From positions 1 through 55,767 of the forward strand of contig JANRBR010000023.1 of the NCBI GenBank assembly GCA_030727405.1: 55,767 bases of DNA, in the 5' to 3' direction. The notes beneath the pieces were generated by a model that searched no databases, was not told the DNA's origin, and worked only from the letters and a program-made list of their open reading frames with translations. The stretch's first letter is position 1; each line of letters begins with the position of its first letter. Below are positions 25,473 through 34,581 of the stretch, one piece after another. Source of the DNA: Crocinitomicaceae bacterium (GTDB taxonomy: Bacteria > Bacteroidota > Bacteroidia > Flavobacteriales_D > Crocinitomicaceae). Made by a program: the position numbers and the translations under genes.

Positions 25473-26168
25473 ATGAACCAAACGAAGCAACCAAGAAATC
25501 GCGCTAAGTCGATTTTGGCATTGCTGTTGGTCTTTGGACCAGCTCTTTTTCTTATTCTAATTTCGACAAGACGATGTGACCACCGATTCAAAGAATTGGA
25601 AGATTACGGTCTAGTAAAAACAAGCGCTTTTAACGTCATTGAAAATGGTAAAGAGACCAAAAAATCACTTGCGGATTACAAGGGTGACCTGGTGATTATT
25701 TCTACCATCCAAACTTCTTGTCCAAAAGAATGTGGCATTTCATTGTGGCACTTCAATCAAATTCTTTACCAGCACATTCGCAAAAACAAACGGAAAAAGT
25801 TAAAACAAGTTCGACTCATTTCCTTTGCGACTGACAAAAATGGAAACCCAGCGAACGATGAGCAAATCGCATCGATACGTGCTATGTTGGAAGAAGATGT
25901 TGAGGACTACGACCCTTCTATTTGGATTGTTGCGAAAGGAAATCCGGCTGAAGTGTATGACATCAAACACAACAATCAAAGCTTATATAGAAAAGGAAAG
26001 CAGTATTTTGGGGGCGTTAGTTATTCCTCTTTAATGTTGCTACTTGATAAACAAAATCACCTCAGAATGGTTTTAAAGGGAGACGAAGAGGGAATGATTC
26101 GAAGAATGAAAGAACACCTTGCCCTGCTTCAAAAGCAATATGACAAAGAACGGGCAAAAAATGGCTAA
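25473..26168 (+). CDS. SCO1/SenC-like thioredoxin-fold protein lacking the copper His
   Basis: A 231-aa protein anchored by one N-terminal helix (about 12-31) with a periplasmic thioredoxin-like domain. The CxxxC motif is CPKEC (Cys83, Cys87), as in SCO copper chaperones that deliver copper to oxidase subunit II. The distal copper-ligand His is absent: the matching segment reads GGVSYSSLMLLLD, with Tyr184 where SCO proteins have His. It may therefore act as a thiol reductase for the partner SCO protein or subunit II rather than bind copper. It overlaps the next SCO gene by eight bases. Confidence 0.8.
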   Translation: MNQTKQPRNRAKSILALLLVFGPALFLILISTRRCDHRFKELEDYGLVKTSAFNVIENGKETKKSLADYKGDLVIISTIQTSCPKECGISLWHFNQILYQHIRKNKRKKLKQVRLISFATDKNGNPANDEQIASIRAMLEEDVEDYDPSIWIVAKGNPAEVYDIKHNNQSLYRKGKQYFGGVSYSSLMLLLDKQNHLRMVLKGDEEGMIRRMKEHLALLQKQYDKERAKNG

Positions 26169-26832
26169 AATTTCTTCCATTCTGGTATTAATCACCCTAC
26201 TCCTTTCATGCGGTGAACCTATCCCACCAAAATTACCCAAGCTTGGAAACGTTGATTTACTCTACAAGGAAAAAAATGGCGAAACCGTTGTTGACACGCT
26301 TTATGCTAGCATTCCTTCCTTTACCTTTTTCAACGAAGACAGTGTAATCGTATCGAACAAAGACTTTAAAAACCGTGTTTGGATCGTTGAATTCTTTTTC
26401 GCTACCTGCCCATCGATTTGTCCCATCATGAACGCGCAATTTAAATCCCTAAACCGCGAAACCGAAAAAGTAAAAAACCACGTTCAATTTCTTTCGTTTA
26501 GCATTAATCCGAAACATGATACGCCATCCGTTCTAAAAAAATACAAAACAGACCACGGAATCTCAGCAAAAAACTGGTCCTTTCTAACTGGAAATGAAGC
26601 GGAAACGCATCGACTCGGCATCGAACACTTTTTAACTTTTGCTGGAAGAGATGATGAAGCGGCTGGTGGTTATGCCCATTCAGGTTCCTTTACACTAGTG
26701 GATAAATCCGGTCACGTGAGGGGCGTTTATGCCGTGACAAATCCAGATTTAACGGTAAACAAAAAAGAATACGATCGACTTAAAACAGACTTATTTAATC
26801 TTTTAAAATATGAATACAACGTCTCCGAATAA
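26161..26832 (+). CDS. SCO1/SenC family copper chaperone lipoprotein
   Basis: A 223-aa lipoprotein (lipobox LLLSC, Cys17) with the complete SCO copper site: Cys83 and Cys87 in CPSIC and His173 in YAHSGSFTLVD. It would deliver copper to the CuA site of cytochrome oxidase subunit II. The frame is open to 26119, but the lipoprotein signal only makes sense from the ATG at 26161, which overlaps the preceding stop codon by eight bases and implies translational coupling. Its 3' end overlaps the DUF420 gene by 23 bases. Confidence 0.9.
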   Translation: MAKISSILVLITLLLSCGEPIPPKLPKLGNVDLLYKEKNGETVVDTLYASIPSFTFFNEDSVIVSNKDFKNRVWIVEFFFATCPSICPIMNAQFKSLNRETEKVKNHVQFLSFSINPKHDTPSVLKKYKTDHGISAKNWSFLTGNEAETHRLGIEHFLTFAGRDDEAAGGYAHSGSFTLVDKSGHVRGVYAVTNPDLTVNKKEYDRLKTDLFNLLKYEYNVSE

Positions 26833-27379
26833 CCTGCCTTCGTCAAAATATAGAAAACTTGTGGTGGCCGTTTCCATCATTATACCGATCGCAGTTGCTG
26901 CGTTATTTGGAATAAAAATCGAAGGCGTGGATTTATCCTTTCTGCCGCCATTTTACGCAACCCTGAACGGAGTAACCGCAATTTTATTAATCTTGGCCTT
27001 AGCCTTCATTAAAATGGGCAACATGAAGCTTCATCAGCGCACCATCCAAGTGAGTTTGGGTATTAGCTTTCTTTTCTTGGTGTGTTACGTCGCTTACCAC
27101 ATGACTTCAGACACTACATTATTCGGAGATTTGAATCACGATGGCTTAGTAGACAACAACATTGGAACCATTAAATACGTGTATTACTTTATCTTGGCTT
27201 CACATATTCTCTTAAGCATTGCTGTCATTCCGCTGGTTCTTTTAACCTATTTATTTGCAATGGAAGGAAACTACACGAAACACAAAAAATATACCCGCTT
27301 TGCTTTCCCTATTTGGTTGTATGTTGCCATTACCGGTGTGGTCGTTTACTGGATGATTTCTCCATACTACGTGCATTAA
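26810..27379 (+). CDS. DUF420 membrane protein (CtaM-like oxidase assembly factor)
   Basis: A 189-aa membrane protein with five helices. The first conserved unit is LPPFYATLNGVTAILL, then MKLHQRTIQVS, KYVYYFILASHILLSIAVIP and HKKYTRFAFPIWLYVAITGVVVYWM, all hallmarks of DUF420. In Bacillus and Staphylococcus this family (CtaM) is needed for activity of haem A-type oxidases, which fits its place at the end of the oxidase cluster. The start overlaps the SCO gene by 23 bases; a later start is possible but would shorten the cytoplasmic tail. Confidence 0.88.
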   Translation: MNTTSPNNLPSSKYRKLVVAVSIIIPIAVAALFGIKIEGVDLSFLPPFYATLNGVTAILLILALAFIKMGNMKLHQRTIQVSLGISFLFLVCYVAYHMTSDTTLFGDLNHDGLVDNNIGTIKYVYYFILASHILLSIAVIPLVLLTYLFAMEGNYTKHKKYTRFAFPIWLYVAITGVVVYWMISPYYVH

Positions 27380-27451
27380 TCAAAGGTAAAAAAGTGTACC
27401 TTTCGGTTCAAACTAAACAAGGGCACAAGGAACGAAACACATTTACCCCAA

Positions 27452-27889
27452 ATGAACCATACTGATAAACAAGAACGATACGACAGAGCATACCTTAGAT
27501 TAGCTTTAAGCTGGGCGCAACTTTCACATTGCTCACGTAAAAAAGTTGGTGCGATCATCGTCAAAGATGCCATTATAATTTCTGACGGGTACAACGGTAC
27601 TCCTGCCGGATTTGATAATTGCTGCGAAAACGAAGAAGGAAATACACATTGGTATGTATTACACGCGGAAGCAAATGCCATTCTTAAAGTGGCTAAATCA
27701 ACCAATAACTGCAAGGATGCCACCTTATATCTGACGCATTCTCCCTGCAAAGACTGCAGCAAACTTGTACTGCAATCCGGGATCAAGAGATTGGTGTATC
27801 AAGAGGCATACAAAGATACCTCCGGAATAGATTTTCTTAAAAGTGCTGGCTTAGAAGTTGTACAAATTGAACATTGTGAACATGTCTGA
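27452..27889 (+). CDS. dCMP deaminase family protein
   Basis: A 145-aa zinc-dependent cytidine/deoxycytidylate deaminase. The zinc site is complete: His71 and catalytic Glu73 in HAEANAIL, and Cys99/Cys102 in PCKDC. SRKKVGAIIVKD and GYNGTPAGFDNC match deoxycytidylate deaminases, which make dUMP for dTMP synthesis; ComEB-like proteins are the nearest relatives. Cytoplasmic. No clear -7 box was seen just upstream. Its stop codon overlaps the start of the S41 protease gene by eight bases, so the two are coupled. Confidence 0.92.
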   Translation: MNHTDKQERYDRAYLRLALSWAQLSHCSRKKVGAIIVKDAIIISDGYNGTPAGFDNCCENEEGNTHWYVLHAEANAILKVAKSTNNCKDATLYLTHSPCKDCSKLVLQSGIKRLVYQEAYKDTSGIDFLKSAGLEVVQIEHCEHV

Positions 27890-29453
27890 TCAACCAAAAA
27901 ATAATTACCTCCTCCCCATCATTTTATCTCTGCTACTGGCAATAGGGATGTACGCTGGGTTTTTTCTTAATACGGTCGAAACCCGGTCAACAGGAGACAT
28001 TCAAAAGTTAGAGGATATTCTGACCCTACTCGACCAAAATTACGTGGATAAAGTCGATAAAGATGCCATTTTCGAAGAAACCATTTCGGACATGTTGCAT
28101 AAATTAGATCCTCATAGCAATTACATTTCTGCAAAAGACATGAAATCTGTCAATGAATCCATTGAAGGTCAATTTGGTGGTGTAGGCATCCGATTTTTAC
28201 TTTTGAGAGACACGATTTGTGTCACCAACATCATTGCAAATTCCCCCTCATACTACGCGGGAATAAAAGCGGGTGATAAAATCATAAAAGTGAATGGTAA
28301 AAAAATGTATGGCAAAGGAATGACCAATGAAAAGGTACTTGCTACACTCAAAGGTCAGCCCGGAACAAAATTGCAAGTAACCATCCTTCATAACAAGAAA
28401 TTACGCACCATTGCCCTCGAACGCGGAATTATCCCACTCCTTTCGATTCCGTGTGCGTATATGATTGATAAACAAACAGGTTATATTCTGATCTCGGAAT
28501 TTTCGCAGGTGACTTCACAAGAATTTTACCAAGCAAGCTCGAAATTATTAGCGAAAGGCATGACAAAACTTGTACTGGATCTGCGCAACAATCCTGGCGG
28601 AGTGATGTCGTCTGCCATTGAAATCGCGGATGCTTTTCTGGCAAAAAACAACATGATTTTAAAATCTAAAGGTAAAAACGAAGGACTTAAAACCTATTAT
28701 TCCACAGCGGGTGGACACCTAGAAAAAACAAAGTTAGTCGTACTCATCAACGCACACTCTGCTTCAGCAAGTGAAATTTTAGCTGGGGCCATACAAGATA
28801 ATGATCGCGGGATCATTGTTGGAAGGCGCTCATATGGAAAAGGACTCATTCAGAAAGATGAAGTATTGCGCGACGGAAGCAACCTCCGCATCACCATCGC
28901 GCGTTACTATACGCCTTCTGGACGTTGCATCCAGCGATCGTATAAAGGTGGTTACGATGCTTATATGCGGGACGAAGAACGCACCATACGAAATGAATAT
29001 TTTAAACCCGACAGCTCCATCTTTGTTGATTCACTTAAATTCAAAACGAAGAAAGGGCGTATTGTATATGGCGGTGGTGGAATCATGCCTGATGTTTTTG
29101 TTCCCGGTGACACATCTGGTACTTCGTTTTACTTAACCGAATTACAAATGAGCGGCGCGCCAAGAGCTTTTGCCTTTGATTTCATGCAAGCAAATCGAGG
29201 TAAATGGTCTACAGCAAATGATTTTGTGCAAACATTCGAAGTCAGCGATGATTTGTTAAAACGCTTCTTAAATTTTGCACAAAAAGATTTCAAAGTCCAG
29301 AAGGACCCTGCCGGAATCGCCACCAGTAAAACACTGATTAAACAAATTTTAAAGGCCGAAATAGCTAGTCAAAACTGGACCGAGGAAGGGTATTACCGCG
29401 TGCTTAATCCATTCGACAAAGAACTGATGAAAGCCTTAAAATCGTTCAAATAA
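27882..29453 (+). CDS. C-terminal processing protease, S41 family with PDZ domain
   Basis: A 523-aa serine protease facing the periplasm, held by an N-terminal helix (about 9-29). A PDZ domain (about 92-170, GGVGIRF to GTKLQVTI) precedes the S41 catalytic domain. The Ser-Lys dyad is Ser295 in HSASASEILAG and Lys320 in RRSYGKGLIQ. VLDLRNNPGGV (231-241) is the conserved strand. Such CtpA/Prc enzymes trim or degrade periplasmic proteins from the C-terminus. The frame opens at 27858, but the ATG at 27882, inside the upstream stop region, gives the proper membrane anchor. Confidence 0.93.
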   Translation: MSDQPKNNYLLPIILSLLLAIGMYAGFFLNTVETRSTGDIQKLEDILTLLDQNYVDKVDKDAIFEETISDMLHKLDPHSNYISAKDMKSVNESIEGQFGGVGIRFLLLRDTICVTNIIANSPSYYAGIKAGDKIIKVNGKKMYGKGMTNEKVLATLKGQPGTKLQVTILHNKKLRTIALERGIIPLLSIPCAYMIDKQTGYILISEFSQVTSQEFYQASSKLLAKGMTKLVLDLRNNPGGVMSSAIEIADAFLAKNNMILKSKGKNEGLKTYYSTAGGHLEKTKLVVLINAHSASASEILAGAIQDNDRGIIVGRRSYGKGLIQKDEVLRDGSNLRITIARYYTPSGRCIQRSYKGGYDAYMRDEERTIRNEYFKPDSSIFVDSLKFKTKKGRIVYGGGGIMPDVFVPGDTSGTSFYLTELQMSGAPRAFAFDFMQANRGKWSTANDFVQTFEVSDDLLKRFLNFAQKDFKVQKDPAGIATSKTLIKQILKAEIASQNWTEEGYYRVLNPFDKELMKALKSFK

Positions 29454-29457
29454 GGGT

Positions 29458-29574
29458 TTACTTTTGTTTCTTTTCAGAAAGGTAAAGGATGATAAAAATC
29501 CCAACCAATCCAGCGACTGTTAAAACGGCAACCCAAAATGTGGTCCCCGCTGCTAAAGGAATAAGTACATTCAT
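29458..29574 (-). CDS. 38-aa single-pass membrane protein
   Basis: A small ORF on the minus strand: start MNVLIPLAAGTTFW, then a continuous hydrophobic helix of about 22 residues, then a charged tail (SEKKQK). It fills an otherwise empty gap between the convergent protease and T9SS genes. A TACATTTC box (29587-29594, minus) with TTTG 21 bases further upstream could be its promoter. The amino-acid make-up is that of a real small membrane protein. Function unknown. Confidence 0.5.
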   Translation of the reverse strand: MNVLIPLAAGTTFWVAVLTVAGLVGIFIILYLSEKKQK

Positions 29575-29689
29575 GGCATTTTTTAAGAAATGTAGTTGTT
29601 ATTCGGATATGCCCACAAACAAATGAATATAGGCTGCTATGTACTTAGCAGAAAGCACCTGTGGATGATAATCCCTTGATTTTGAATGC

Positions 29690-30904
29690 TTAATCTGCCT
29701 TGATTAATCGGAAATGGAATTCGCCTATGGACATAAAATAAGAGCCATTCGGAAGGTCACTTACATCGACATACGATTCATTTTCTAATTGTTGTTCCTT
29801 TTCTAAATGACCTGAAACAGAATAAATGGCTAACTTTTTTCCTCGAAGAACCTCAGGAATCTGAATAAACCCAGCGCATGGATTCGGATAAATGTTTTGA
29901 CTTTGTTGGTCAGCTACTCCAACATTTCCACTAAAATAGGAAGTGAAATTGCAGGAAAACAATTTAGGGGGAATGGTTATGATGGAGGAGATTTGTTCCG
30001 AGCTGATGAAAGCATGTACAGAATCAATCCATGCAATTCCCTCTGTTTGAGCTAAACTCAACATATTCCCCAATTCTAATCTGCGTTTGTTTCCACTAAA
30101 GATGTCGGATCCATTAAAATCAAAAAGTAAATAAACAAAACTCGTATAGAAATTAGACCCATTGTTTTTATATCCCAGGGCAAGTACCTTATTCGAGCTT
30201 GAATCGAAGCTTACATCGGTAATTAATCCATCCATGAACATCGAATCCACAGGAGATATGCTCAGAGTATCTTGCCAAATCGCTGGCATACGGTATCTTT
30301 TAGCATAAAAATTGTTCCAGTTTTTCGTCAAAAGCACCAATGAATCGTGGTCATAGTACAATCCCTCACAATCAAATGCATGTCCATTGCTTGGTCCATT
30401 AAACTGATGTTGATCCGTGTATTTAAATACCCTTTTTTCGGCAGGAACCGAATGCGTGGTGGTCGTACTAAGGTCTGACTTACTCACTTGGTAAATGGCT
30501 AAATCCGTTCGATTTCCTGCATTATTACCAAAATCACCAATGTAAAAATGAGTGGAACTTTGAGTTAAGCCTTCCCAATCAACATTGGTAGACGAGGAAA
30601 CTAAAACACTGTCTACGATGTTTCCTGATAAATCCAATTTGAAGAGCATTGGCAAAGATCCACCGTCATTCAACATCCAAATATGATCATCCCAAACGAG
30701 CATGCCAGAATTTTCAATCAGCCTTGAACTTAAATTCTGAACCAAGGTCGGCGTGTCATTCGTTGGAGAATAGAGGCAGGTCCCGTCATTGAAAAGTGCA
30801 GAAGCATCATAATTCATGGCTTGAGGATCGGTACACCCGCTTTGCGCGCGCAACAACCCTGAGGCAAATACACAGAATGCCGCTAAAACAATTTTTGTTC
30901 CCAA
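29690..30904 (-). CDS. Secreted T9SS protein with beta-propeller-like region
   Basis: A 404-aa secreted protein. The signal peptide ends at LLRAQ21; next comes GCTDPQAMNYDASA with DGTC, a small Cys-containing module common in Crocinitomicaceae/Flavobacteriales secreted proteins. The middle (about 60-320) has repeated SdiA-regulated/propeller-like strands (LVWDDHIWMLNDGG, HFYIGDFGNNAG). The C-terminal YPNPCAGFIQIP is a type A T9SS sorting domain. The start is TTG and overlaps the preceding gene by 22 bases; no ATG lies before the signal core. Last gene of a three-gene minus-strand operon. Confidence 0.72.
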   Translation of the reverse strand: MGTKIVLAAFCVFASGLLRAQSGCTDPQAMNYDASALFNDGTCLYSPTNDTPTLVQNLSSRLIENSGMLVWDDHIWMLNDGGSLPMLFKLDLSGNIVDSVLVSSSTNVDWEGLTQSSTHFYIGDFGNNAGNRTDLAIYQVSKSDLSTTTTHSVPAEKRVFKYTDQHQFNGPSNGHAFDCEGLYYDHDSLVLLTKNWNNFYAKRYRMPAIWQDTLSISPVDSMFMDGLITDVSFDSSSNKVLALGYKNNGSNFYTSFVYLLFDFNGSDIFSGNKRRLELGNMLSLAQTEGIAWIDSVHAFISSEQISSIITIPPKLFSCNFTSYFSGNVGVADQQSQNIYPNPCAGFIQIPEVLRGKKLAIYSVSGHLEKEQQLENESYVDVSDLPNGSYFMSIGEFHFRLIKAD

Positions 30905-31737
30905 TGTTCGCTTTCTTTTTTATCGATTAACCCTAAACTTTCCAATTGCTTTACAACTTCTTCAAATGCTTGGCTATTTAATTCCTTGCCATAGTTCCAC
31001 TCCGTTTGATCCAACCAAGAACGCACCTTTTCAACTGGAAGTGCGTACTTCCATGAAAATTGTTCCGCAGAAGTTGGATCATTTTTCAATTTATACGCCT
31101 CCTTTTGGACAATCCCAATGATGGATTGAAGGAGTGAGTAGTCCGTTTGCATTAAGCTAGATTTAACAGCGATTACAAAGCAAGGCCATGGCGTATATAC
31201 CTCATCCAATAAGCGGCACTTATTTTGCTCAACAAACGGAGAGGTCGTATATTTCTCCCATAAAAATCCTTGTGCTTCTCCATGGTTTAAAGCCCAAATT
31301 CCACCATAAACATCACCAACCACGTTAAATTTCAATTCCTTTAAGTCCCAATGCTCCCCTTTTGCCTTGACATAGGTCATTAAATGTGAACCAGAGCCTT
31401 CTCGAGATATAGCAAAGGTTTTTCCTTGTAAATCAGAAACCGTGCGAATCGCATCATTTATCGGAACGTGGATACCCCAACACAGTGGACTCTCAACATA
31501 CACATTTACAATTTTTGCATCAAGTCCAGCTAAAATAGCTCTTGTGATTCCCTCCGTTAACAGAACGGCAATGTCTATCGTACCAGCTTGCAAACCTTTG
31601 ATCATTTGTCCGGTTCCACCGTTCATGTCTGACCAATACAGTTCCGCTCCGATGGCCTGAAATTTACCCTCTTCAATCGCATTGCGCCATGGAAGATTGA
31701 AGTGTTCTGGTACTCCTCCTATTTTAAATCGTTTCAT
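30883..31737 (-). CDS. Cytosolic substrate-binding-protein-like protein (PBP2 fold, Ca3427-like)
   Basis: A 284-aa protein with the type II periplasmic-binding-protein fold but no signal peptide (MKRFKIGGVPEHFN starts directly at the first strand). VPEHF, GTGQMI, ESPLCWGIHVP, AISREGSGSHLMTY, GFLWEKYTTSPFVE and TPWPCFVIAV match the small fungal/bacterial family typified by Candida Ca3427, whose function I do not know. It is not a standard transport receptor, since it should stay in the cytoplasm. Its ATG overlaps the stop of the exporter gene (ATGA). Confidence 0.72.
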   Translation of the reverse strand: MKRFKIGGVPEHFNLPWRNAIEEGKFQAIGAELYWSDMNGGTGQMIKGLQAGTIDIAVLLTEGITRAILAGLDAKIVNVYVESPLCWGIHVPINDAIRTVSDLQGKTFAISREGSGSHLMTYVKAKGEHWDLKELKFNVVGDVYGGIWALNHGEAQGFLWEKYTTSPFVEQNKCRLLDEVYTPWPCFVIAVKSSLMQTDYSLLQSIIGIVQKEAYKLKNDPTSAEQFSWKYALPVEKVRSWLDQTEWNYGKELNSQAFEEVVKQLESLGLIDKKESEHWEQKLF

Positions 31738-33512
31738 TCAGGTTGGTTCTGGTTAAAAAATTGCCGATCATACAAACGCTTATAGTAGCCATTTTCCAAT
31801 TGCAATAGTGAAGTATGATCACCTAATTCGACTAATTCTCCTTTATCCAACACCGCTATTCGGTCTGCTTTTTGAATGGTCGACAAACGGTGTGCGATCA
31901 CAATCGAAGTTCGGCCAGCTGTGAGTTTCTCGGTTGCCGACTGAATCATCTGCTCACTCTCACTGTCCAAACTTGATGTCGCTTCGTCCAAAATTAATAG
32001 CTGAGGAACGTAAACATATGCTCGAATGAAAGCCAATAATTGACGTTGTCCAACGGAAAGCATCCCTCCCCTTTCTCCTATTTGATGGTCGTAATCATTT
32101 GGAAGCCTCATGATGAATTCGTGAGCGCCAACGGCTTTTGACGCCTCAATAACCTGCTCCCTGGAAATCGTTGCGTCGCCTAAGGTCACGTTGTTGTGGA
32201 CGGTGTCAGAGAACAAAAAAACATCTTGTAACACAACCGCAATGTTTTTTCTTAATGTTGGTAAATAGATGGCTTGAATCGGTGTTTCCCCAATCAGTAT
32301 TTCCCCCGCATCATGCTCATAGAACCTGCCCAATAAATTAACAATGGTTGTTTTACCAGAACCTGTAGCCCCAACAATTGCGATGGTTTCTCCTTGTTTG
32401 ATGGTTAAATTGATTTTTTTAAGCACCGGAACGCCGCTTTGATAGGAAAACGAGACGTCCTTGAAGTGAACATCTTGCGCAAAATTCACTTCCCGGATAG
32501 TGCCACCTTCCTGTAAGTCTGCTTCTTCATCCAAGACATCGAACACACGCTCTGCCCTTACTGTTCCGCGCTGCAGTATGTTAAATTTATCTGCTAATTG
32601 CCTAATTGGGCGATAAAGTTGGTTAATCCACAAGGTGAAAGCAAATATTTCACCATACATGGATCGTATTTCAAGGGCAGATTTACCTGAAACATGCAAT
32701 GCACCAAAAACCAATAAAAAAGCGATGGATAGGGAACTCAATACTTCCACCACAGGGAAAAAAATAGAGTTTGCCCATACAGCCTTTAAATGTGCCTGAC
32801 GATGCGCTCCATTGATTTTTTCGAACCGTTTGTATTCCTCCCTTTCACGGTTAAATAATTGGACAATACTCATCCCGCTAATGCGTTCTTGAACAAAAGT
32901 GTTTAAGCGCGTTACCGCCATGCGTTCTTGCTGAAAAGATTCTTTCATGGACCGAGCAAAAACCTTTGTTGCAAACAACAAAAAAGGGATGGGTATGAGC
33001 GTCATAAGCGCCAATTCCCAATTGCTCAGAAACATTAAAACCAAGATGAAAATTAAGGAAAACAAATCAGATATGATTTCCATGATTCCCGAGGAAAACA
33101 CCTCCGTAATGGCCTCCATGTCAGAAACGACTCGAGTCACCATTGCGCCAACTGGATTCTTGTCAAAATATGACATGCGGAACCGCAAAAAATGATGCAT
33201 CATTTTTTTACGTAAATCGAAAATAACAGATTGAGCAAGTAAATTGGAAAAATACGAGGAAACCAGCTGTAAAAGTCCTTCCACCATTAAAACACCCAAG
33301 AGGATGGAAGACCAAAAAAGCAGCATGGATGGATTTTGTGATTGAACAATGTATTTGTCCACCATGTTCCCAATTAACCAAGGCCTCAAGGGTCCTGGAA
33401 TGGATAATAACAAAACAGAAACCATGGAAATTGCCAAATATTTGCGGTATGGTTTCGCAAAAAACAACAAGCGTTTAAAAAGCTTTTTTTTGGACGGATT
33501 GACAGGCTTCAT
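31734..33512 (-). CDS. ABC exporter half-transporter (MsbA/BmrA-like)
   Basis: A 592-aa fused permease-ATPase: six helices in about 1-310, then a nucleotide-binding domain. Walker A is GATGSGKTT, the signature LSVGQRQLL, Walker B LLILDEATS and the H-loop IAHRLST. It would export a lipid, drug or peptide as a homodimer. The frame opens at a TTG (33524), but that codon lies inside a perfect promoter box, so the ATG at 33512 (MKPVNPSKK) is taken as the start. First gene of an operon with the PBP2-like and T9SS genes. Substrate unknown. Confidence 0.88.
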   Translation of the reverse strand: MKPVNPSKKKLFKRLLFFAKPYRKYLAISMVSVLLLSIPGPLRPWLIGNMVDKYIVQSQNPSMLLFWSSILLGVLMVEGLLQLVSSYFSNLLAQSVIFDLRKKMMHHFLRFRMSYFDKNPVGAMVTRVVSDMEAITEVFSSGIMEIISDLFSLIFILVLMFLSNWELALMTLIPIPFLLFATKVFARSMKESFQQERMAVTRLNTFVQERISGMSIVQLFNREREEYKRFEKINGAHRQAHLKAVWANSIFFPVVEVLSSLSIAFLLVFGALHVSGKSALEIRSMYGEIFAFTLWINQLYRPIRQLADKFNILQRGTVRAERVFDVLDEEADLQEGGTIREVNFAQDVHFKDVSFSYQSGVPVLKKINLTIKQGETIAIVGATGSGKTTIVNLLGRFYEHDAGEILIGETPIQAIYLPTLRKNIAVVLQDVFLFSDTVHNNVTLGDATISREQVIEASKAVGAHEFIMRLPNDYDHQIGERGGMLSVGQRQLLAFIRAYVYVPQLLILDEATSSLDSESEQMIQSATEKLTAGRTSIVIAHRLSTIQKADRIAVLDKGELVELGDHTSLLQLENGYYKRLYDRQFFNQNQPE

Positions 33513-33521
33513 TTTCTCGAA

Positions 33522-33529
33522 CAAAATTA
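33522..33529 (-). promoter_or_regulatory. -7 element for the exporter operon
   Basis: TAATTTTG on the minus strand, nine bases before the ATG at 33512. It covers the upstream TTG and so decides the start codon. Confidence 0.5.
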
Positions 33530-33589
33530 CATTAAATCAACGAGAATTGAATCCGTTTCAAGCCTTGTCTCCATTGAAATAGCGTTGAT

Positions 33590-33620
33590 TTTGTAGAAAC
33601 TTTTATTTTGCCTACCTTTG
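33590..33620 (+). promoter_or_regulatory. Canonical promoter of prs (TTTG-N19-TACCTTTG)
   Basis: TTTG at 33590-33593 and TACCTTTG at 33613-33620 with the textbook 19-bp spacer of Bacteroidota promoters. The start codon follows 19 bases later. Confidence 0.75.
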
Positions 33621-33639
33621 CGTTCAATTTTCGAAAGAC

Positions 33640-34569
33640 GTGGGAGTAAAAATATTTGCTGGAAGATCATCAGAAGCTTTAGCTGCTAGGGTAGCAGCGA
33701 GTTTCGGGGTGAAACTTGGAGACGTAAAAGTAAGCGTCTTCAGTGATGGAGAATTTCAACCATCATTCGAAGAGACGGTTCGTGGACAAGATGTTTTCAT
33801 CGTTCAATCCACGATGCCTCCATCCGAAAATTTATTCGAACTGCTTTTATTGGTAGATGCAGCCCGTCGTGCTTCAGCGCGCAAGATTATTACTGTTATT
33901 CCATACTTTGGTTTTGCTCGTCAAGACAGAAAAGATAAACCACGTGTTGCTATCGGTGCTAAACTTGTTGCAAACATGTTAATGGCAGCAGGCGTTGACC
34001 GCGTCATGACCATGGATTTACACGCGGACCAAATACAAGGATTTTTTGAAGTTCCTGTAGATCATCTTTACGCTTCCACCTTGTTTTTAGCAGAAATCGA
34101 AAAATTAGACACGTCTAATTTAGTCGTTGCTGCTCCAGATGCTGGTGGTGCTAAACGCGCCAATTCTTATGCGAAAAACCTTAATTGTGGACTAGCGCTT
34201 TGTCATAAACACCGCAAAAAAGCGAATGAAATCGCTGAAATGACGGTTATTGGTGATGTAGACGGGAAAGACGTCATCATCATTGACGACATGTGTGATA
34301 CTGCCGGAACATTGACAACCGCTGCTGATCTATTGATCGAAAAAGGCGCTAAAAGTGTTCGCGCTTTTTGTACACATGCCGTACTTAGTGGTCCTGCATA
34401 CGAGCGCATTGAAAATTCTCAATTAACCGAACTAATTGTAACAGATACGATTCCTTTGGCTAGAAATAGCGATAAAATTCGTGTCATTACGGTAGCTGAT
34501 TTGTTTGGAGACGTCATTAAACGCCTCATAAACAACGAATCAATTAGTTCTCATTTTGTAATCTCTTAA
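33640..34569 (+). CDS. prs: Ribose-phosphate pyrophosphokinase
   Basis: A 309-aa cytoplasmic enzyme making PRPP from ribose 5-phosphate and ATP for purine, pyrimidine, His, Trp and NAD synthesis. KIFAGRSSEALA opens the protein; DLHADQIQGFF is the metal/ATP region and DVIIIDDMCDTAGT the PRPP loop. Length is typical (about 310). The start is GTG at 33640, fitting the family N-terminus. rplY follows after 12 bases, an association seen in many bacteria. Confidence 0.96.
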   Translation: MGVKIFAGRSSEALAARVAASFGVKLGDVKVSVFSDGEFQPSFEETVRGQDVFIVQSTMPPSENLFELLLLVDAARRASARKIITVIPYFGFARQDRKDKPRVAIGAKLVANMLMAAGVDRVMTMDLHADQIQGFFEVPVDHLYASTLFLAEIEKLDTSNLVVAAPDAGGAKRANSYAKNLNCGLALCHKHRKKANEIAEMTVIGDVDGKDVIIIDDMCDTAGTLTTAADLLIEKGAKSVRAFCTHAVLSGPAYERIENSQLTELIVTDTIPLARNSDKIRVITVADLFGDVIKRLINNESISSHFVIS

Positions 34570-34581
34570 ATTAATATAAAC

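Noticed and set aside
27376-27786. 136-codon minus-strand frame
   Set aside because: Fully opposite the dCMP deaminase gene, whose zinc motifs are intact; no recognisable protein.
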